DNA of 59,032 nucleotides from a virus. Position 1 is the stretch's first letter. Each line of letters opens with the position of its first letter. The DNA lies in the IMG/VR virus record IMGVR_UViG_3300025767_000019, positions 1 to 59,032 of that record. One strand, given 5' to 3'. The position numbers and the translations under genes are program-made. Positions 57,482 through 59,032 of the stretch are shown piece by piece. The notes beneath the pieces are model-generated. The model was not told the origin of the DNA and ran no database searches. It worked only from the letters and a program-made list of their open reading frames with translations.

Positions 57482-57787
57482 ATGGCTGTTAATAAAAATT
57501 TTATTGTAAAACGAGGGATTGAGATCAACGACAGTGCGATCGTGCACGGTGTTCTTTCAGCTTCGGGATTGCGATATCCTGTAACAGACGGTAGTAATAA
57601 TGATGTTGTAAAAACCAATGGTAATGGAATATTATCGTTGGGTAAACTTGCACTTAGAGATCTATCTGATATAGATGTGCAAAGTCTTGCGGATGAAGGG
57701 TTACTTGCGTATGATTCTGCGACCAGTAAATGGGTTGCGACAAACGAAATTTCAGTGGATGTTAATTCCGACGGAGGCTTTTATTAA
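57482..57787 (+). CDS. small structural protein, fibre N-terminal module
   Basis: 101 residues. MAVNKNFIVKRGIEINDSAI is the start of fibre-type proteins with FIVKxGxE; later LALRDLSDIDVQSLADEGLL and YDSATSKWVAT are a short domain. The protein ends where others continue into a shaft, so it is either a short separate piece or the product of a split fibre gene. It overlaps the next start by 1 nt (TAATG). Confidence 0.62.
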   Translation: MAVNKNFIVKRGIEINDSAIVHGVLSASGLRYPVTDGSNNDVVKTNGNGILSLGKLALRDLSDIDVQSLADEGLLAYDSATSKWVATNEISVDVNSDGGFY

Positions 57788-59032
57788 TGGCATCAATAAT
57801 TAAAATTAAACGGTCAGGTACCTCAGGGGCCCCCAGTTCGCTAAAACAAGGCGAATTAGCATATTCCTACTTAGCTGGAGACCAGTCCAACGGTGGTGAC
57901 AGGCTGTATGTGGGTACGGGTGCCGTTGACGGCAATGGCAATGCTACAAGTTTGGATGTCGTGGGTGGTAAGTACTTTACTGATCAGTTGGATCATGTAA
58001 AAGGCGCGCTGACGGCAAATAGTGCTATAGTAGTTGATGCTAACAGCAAGATCGACAACATAAGGATTGACAACATTGACATTGACGGTAATACTATTAG
58101 CTCTACTAATGCTAATGGTAATATTGTTATTGATCCCAATGGTATCGGTACAGTTGATGTTTCGGGTGCTCGGGTCACTAATGCTGGGACCCCTTCGGCA
58201 GGTACAGACCTAGCAACTAAAGATTACGTTGATAATAACGTAGGTGCTACACAGTTGACGATTATCGGTAATACCGGCACTGATACTATCAACACGCAAG
58301 ATTCGGATGTTACCTTTACTGGTACAGATGGTATTGTTACAGCGGTCACCGATAACACAGTTACATATTCTATATCAGACGGTGGTATTGCCAGTGCAAA
58401 GCTAGCCAACTCAGGTGTTACCCTTGGAACGTATGGCGGCGCTAGCGCAGTTCCTATTATAACTGTTAATGCCAAGGGTCAAATCACCGGCGTATCTACA
58501 GCTACAATCTCTGGCGAGATGAGCATTACCGGTGACACTGGTTCGGATACTGTCAGCCTTAGAGATTCTGGACTAGATTTTGCCGGCGGTACTGGTCTCA
58601 CAACAGCGGTTACTAATAATGTTGTAACCATCAACCTTGATAATACAGGGGTTACACCAGCCTCATATGGCGATGCTACAAACATTCCCACGTTTACTGT
58701 TGATCAGCAAGGTCGATTAACAGCTGCCGGCACAGTTGCTGTTGCAGGTACACTAACAACTGCTGGTACAAGTGGTACGGGGGACGTTAGCTTACTTGAC
58801 TCATCACTGACCGTTGATGGAGCTGATGGTATTAATACTACCGCTTCTGGCGCATCTATTACTGTGGGGTTGACGGATGGTGGCATTGCAAGTGCTAAGT
58901 TAGCCGACACAACTGTTGTTGCTGGAGCTTACGGATCTGAAGCTGCAATCCCAACGTTCACTGTTAACGCAAAAGGTCAGATAACTGCTGCTGGTACAGT
59001 AAGTGTTTCATCAACTTTAACTACTGCTGGCG
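57787..59032 (+). CDS. long tail fibre protein, 3' end beyond window
   Basis: Open from ATG 57787 to the window end without a stop (415 codons so far). MASIIKIKRSGTSGAPSSLK and QGELAYSYLAGDQSNGGDRL, then VVGGKYFTDQLDHVKGALTANSAIVVD..., is the N-terminus of marine T4-like phage fibres. After TKDYVDNNV a series of roughly 75-residue repeats follows (LTIIGNTGTDTINTQDSDVTF, SDGGIASAKLANSGVTLGTYGG, VTINLDNTGVTPASYGDATN, IPTFTVDQQGRLTAAGTV). They form a repetitive beta shaft. The receptor-binding end lies outside. Confidence 0.82.
   Translation, partial: MASIIKIKRSGTSGAPSSLKQGELAYSYLAGDQSNGGDRLYVGTGAVDGNGNATSLDVVGGKYFTDQLDHVKGALTANSAIVVDANSKIDNIRIDNIDIDGNTISSTNANGNIVIDPNGIGTVDVSGARVTNAGTPSAGTDLATKDYVDNNVGATQLTIIGNTGTDTINTQDSDVTFTGTDGIVTAVTDNTVTYSISDGGIASAKLANSGVTLGTYGGASAVPIITVNAKGQITGVSTATISGEMSITGDTGSDTVSLRDSGLDFAGGTGLTTAVTNNVVTINLDNTGVTPASYGDATNIPTFTVDQQGRLTAAGTVAVAGTLTTAGTSGTGDVSLLDSSLTVDGADGINTTASGASITVGLTDGGIASAKLADTTVVAGAYGSEAAIPTFTVNAKGQITAAGTVSVSSTLTTAG

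Noticed and set aside
21891-59032. Many long antisense open frames opposite the structural genes
   Set aside because: They lack ribosome sites, follow the codon bias of the real genes on the other strand, and have no recognisable motifs.

Overview
The window is part of the genome of a tailed, contractile phage of the T4 superfamily. The evidence is a set of T4-type genes in recognisable form: RNase H (5' end cut by the window), gp33, gp32, and the baseplate/tail genes gp26, a gp29-like tape measure, gp4, gp48, gp53, a gp27-like hub, gp5 modules, gp25, gp6 and gp8. T4-type late promoters (TATAAATA) also occur. PhoH, the DUF6433 protein, a gp32 without zinc ligands, a DUF4815 structural protein and the N-terminal types of the fibre proteins point to the marine/freshwater T4-like group (cyanophage/pelagiphage-like). 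No photosynthesis genes are present, so the host cannot be named; strong sigma70-type promoters indicate an ordinary bacterial host.

Layout. (1) 0-2.5 kb: rnh, DUF6433, small proteins, phoH, glutaredoxin. (2) 2.5-9.9 kb: one co-directional, tightly overlapping operon of ten genes for glycan chemistry (HAD phosphatase, several GT-A glycosyltransferases, two methyltransferases, a pyruvyltransferase-like protein, two GT25-like enzymes). A sigma70-type promoter (2526-2554) starts it and an intrinsic terminator (9876-9902) ends it. (3) 9.9-21 kb: early region of about 35 mostly tiny genes, driven by repeated near-consensus sigma70 promoters, four of which share promoter/leader sequence. It includes dCMP deaminase, a tRNA-Arg(TCT), an M15 peptidase (likely endolysin), a DUF2452 protein, and ends with gp33 and gp32. 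(4) 21.9-26.4 kb, minus strand: tape measure, gp51-like, gp26, a tube-like protein, an unnamed conserved protein and gp4. (5) 26.4-51.5 kb, plus strand: baseplate hub, spike, wedge and fibre genes under late promoters. (6) 51.5-56.1 kb, minus strand: six-gene cassette (two related glycosyltransferases, a 2-oxoglutarate oxygenase of the Asp/Asn hydroxylase type, an acetyltransferase-like protein, two unknowns) sitting between fibre genes and fired by its own late promoter. (7) 56.1-59.0 kb: further fibre/structural genes, the last cut by the window end.

Most notable are the two separate glycan/protein-modification systems. One has a host-type promoter (likely acting early on host surface or sugar pools). 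The other has a late promoter and is embedded among fibre genes (likely acting on virion proteins). The two late promoters at 56.1 kb lie on the arms of a perfect 16-bp inverted repeat, and an RNA hairpin at 1.08 kb appears to bring a distant Shine-Dalgarno sequence to its start codon. There is no gene-free stretch longer than 300 bases.
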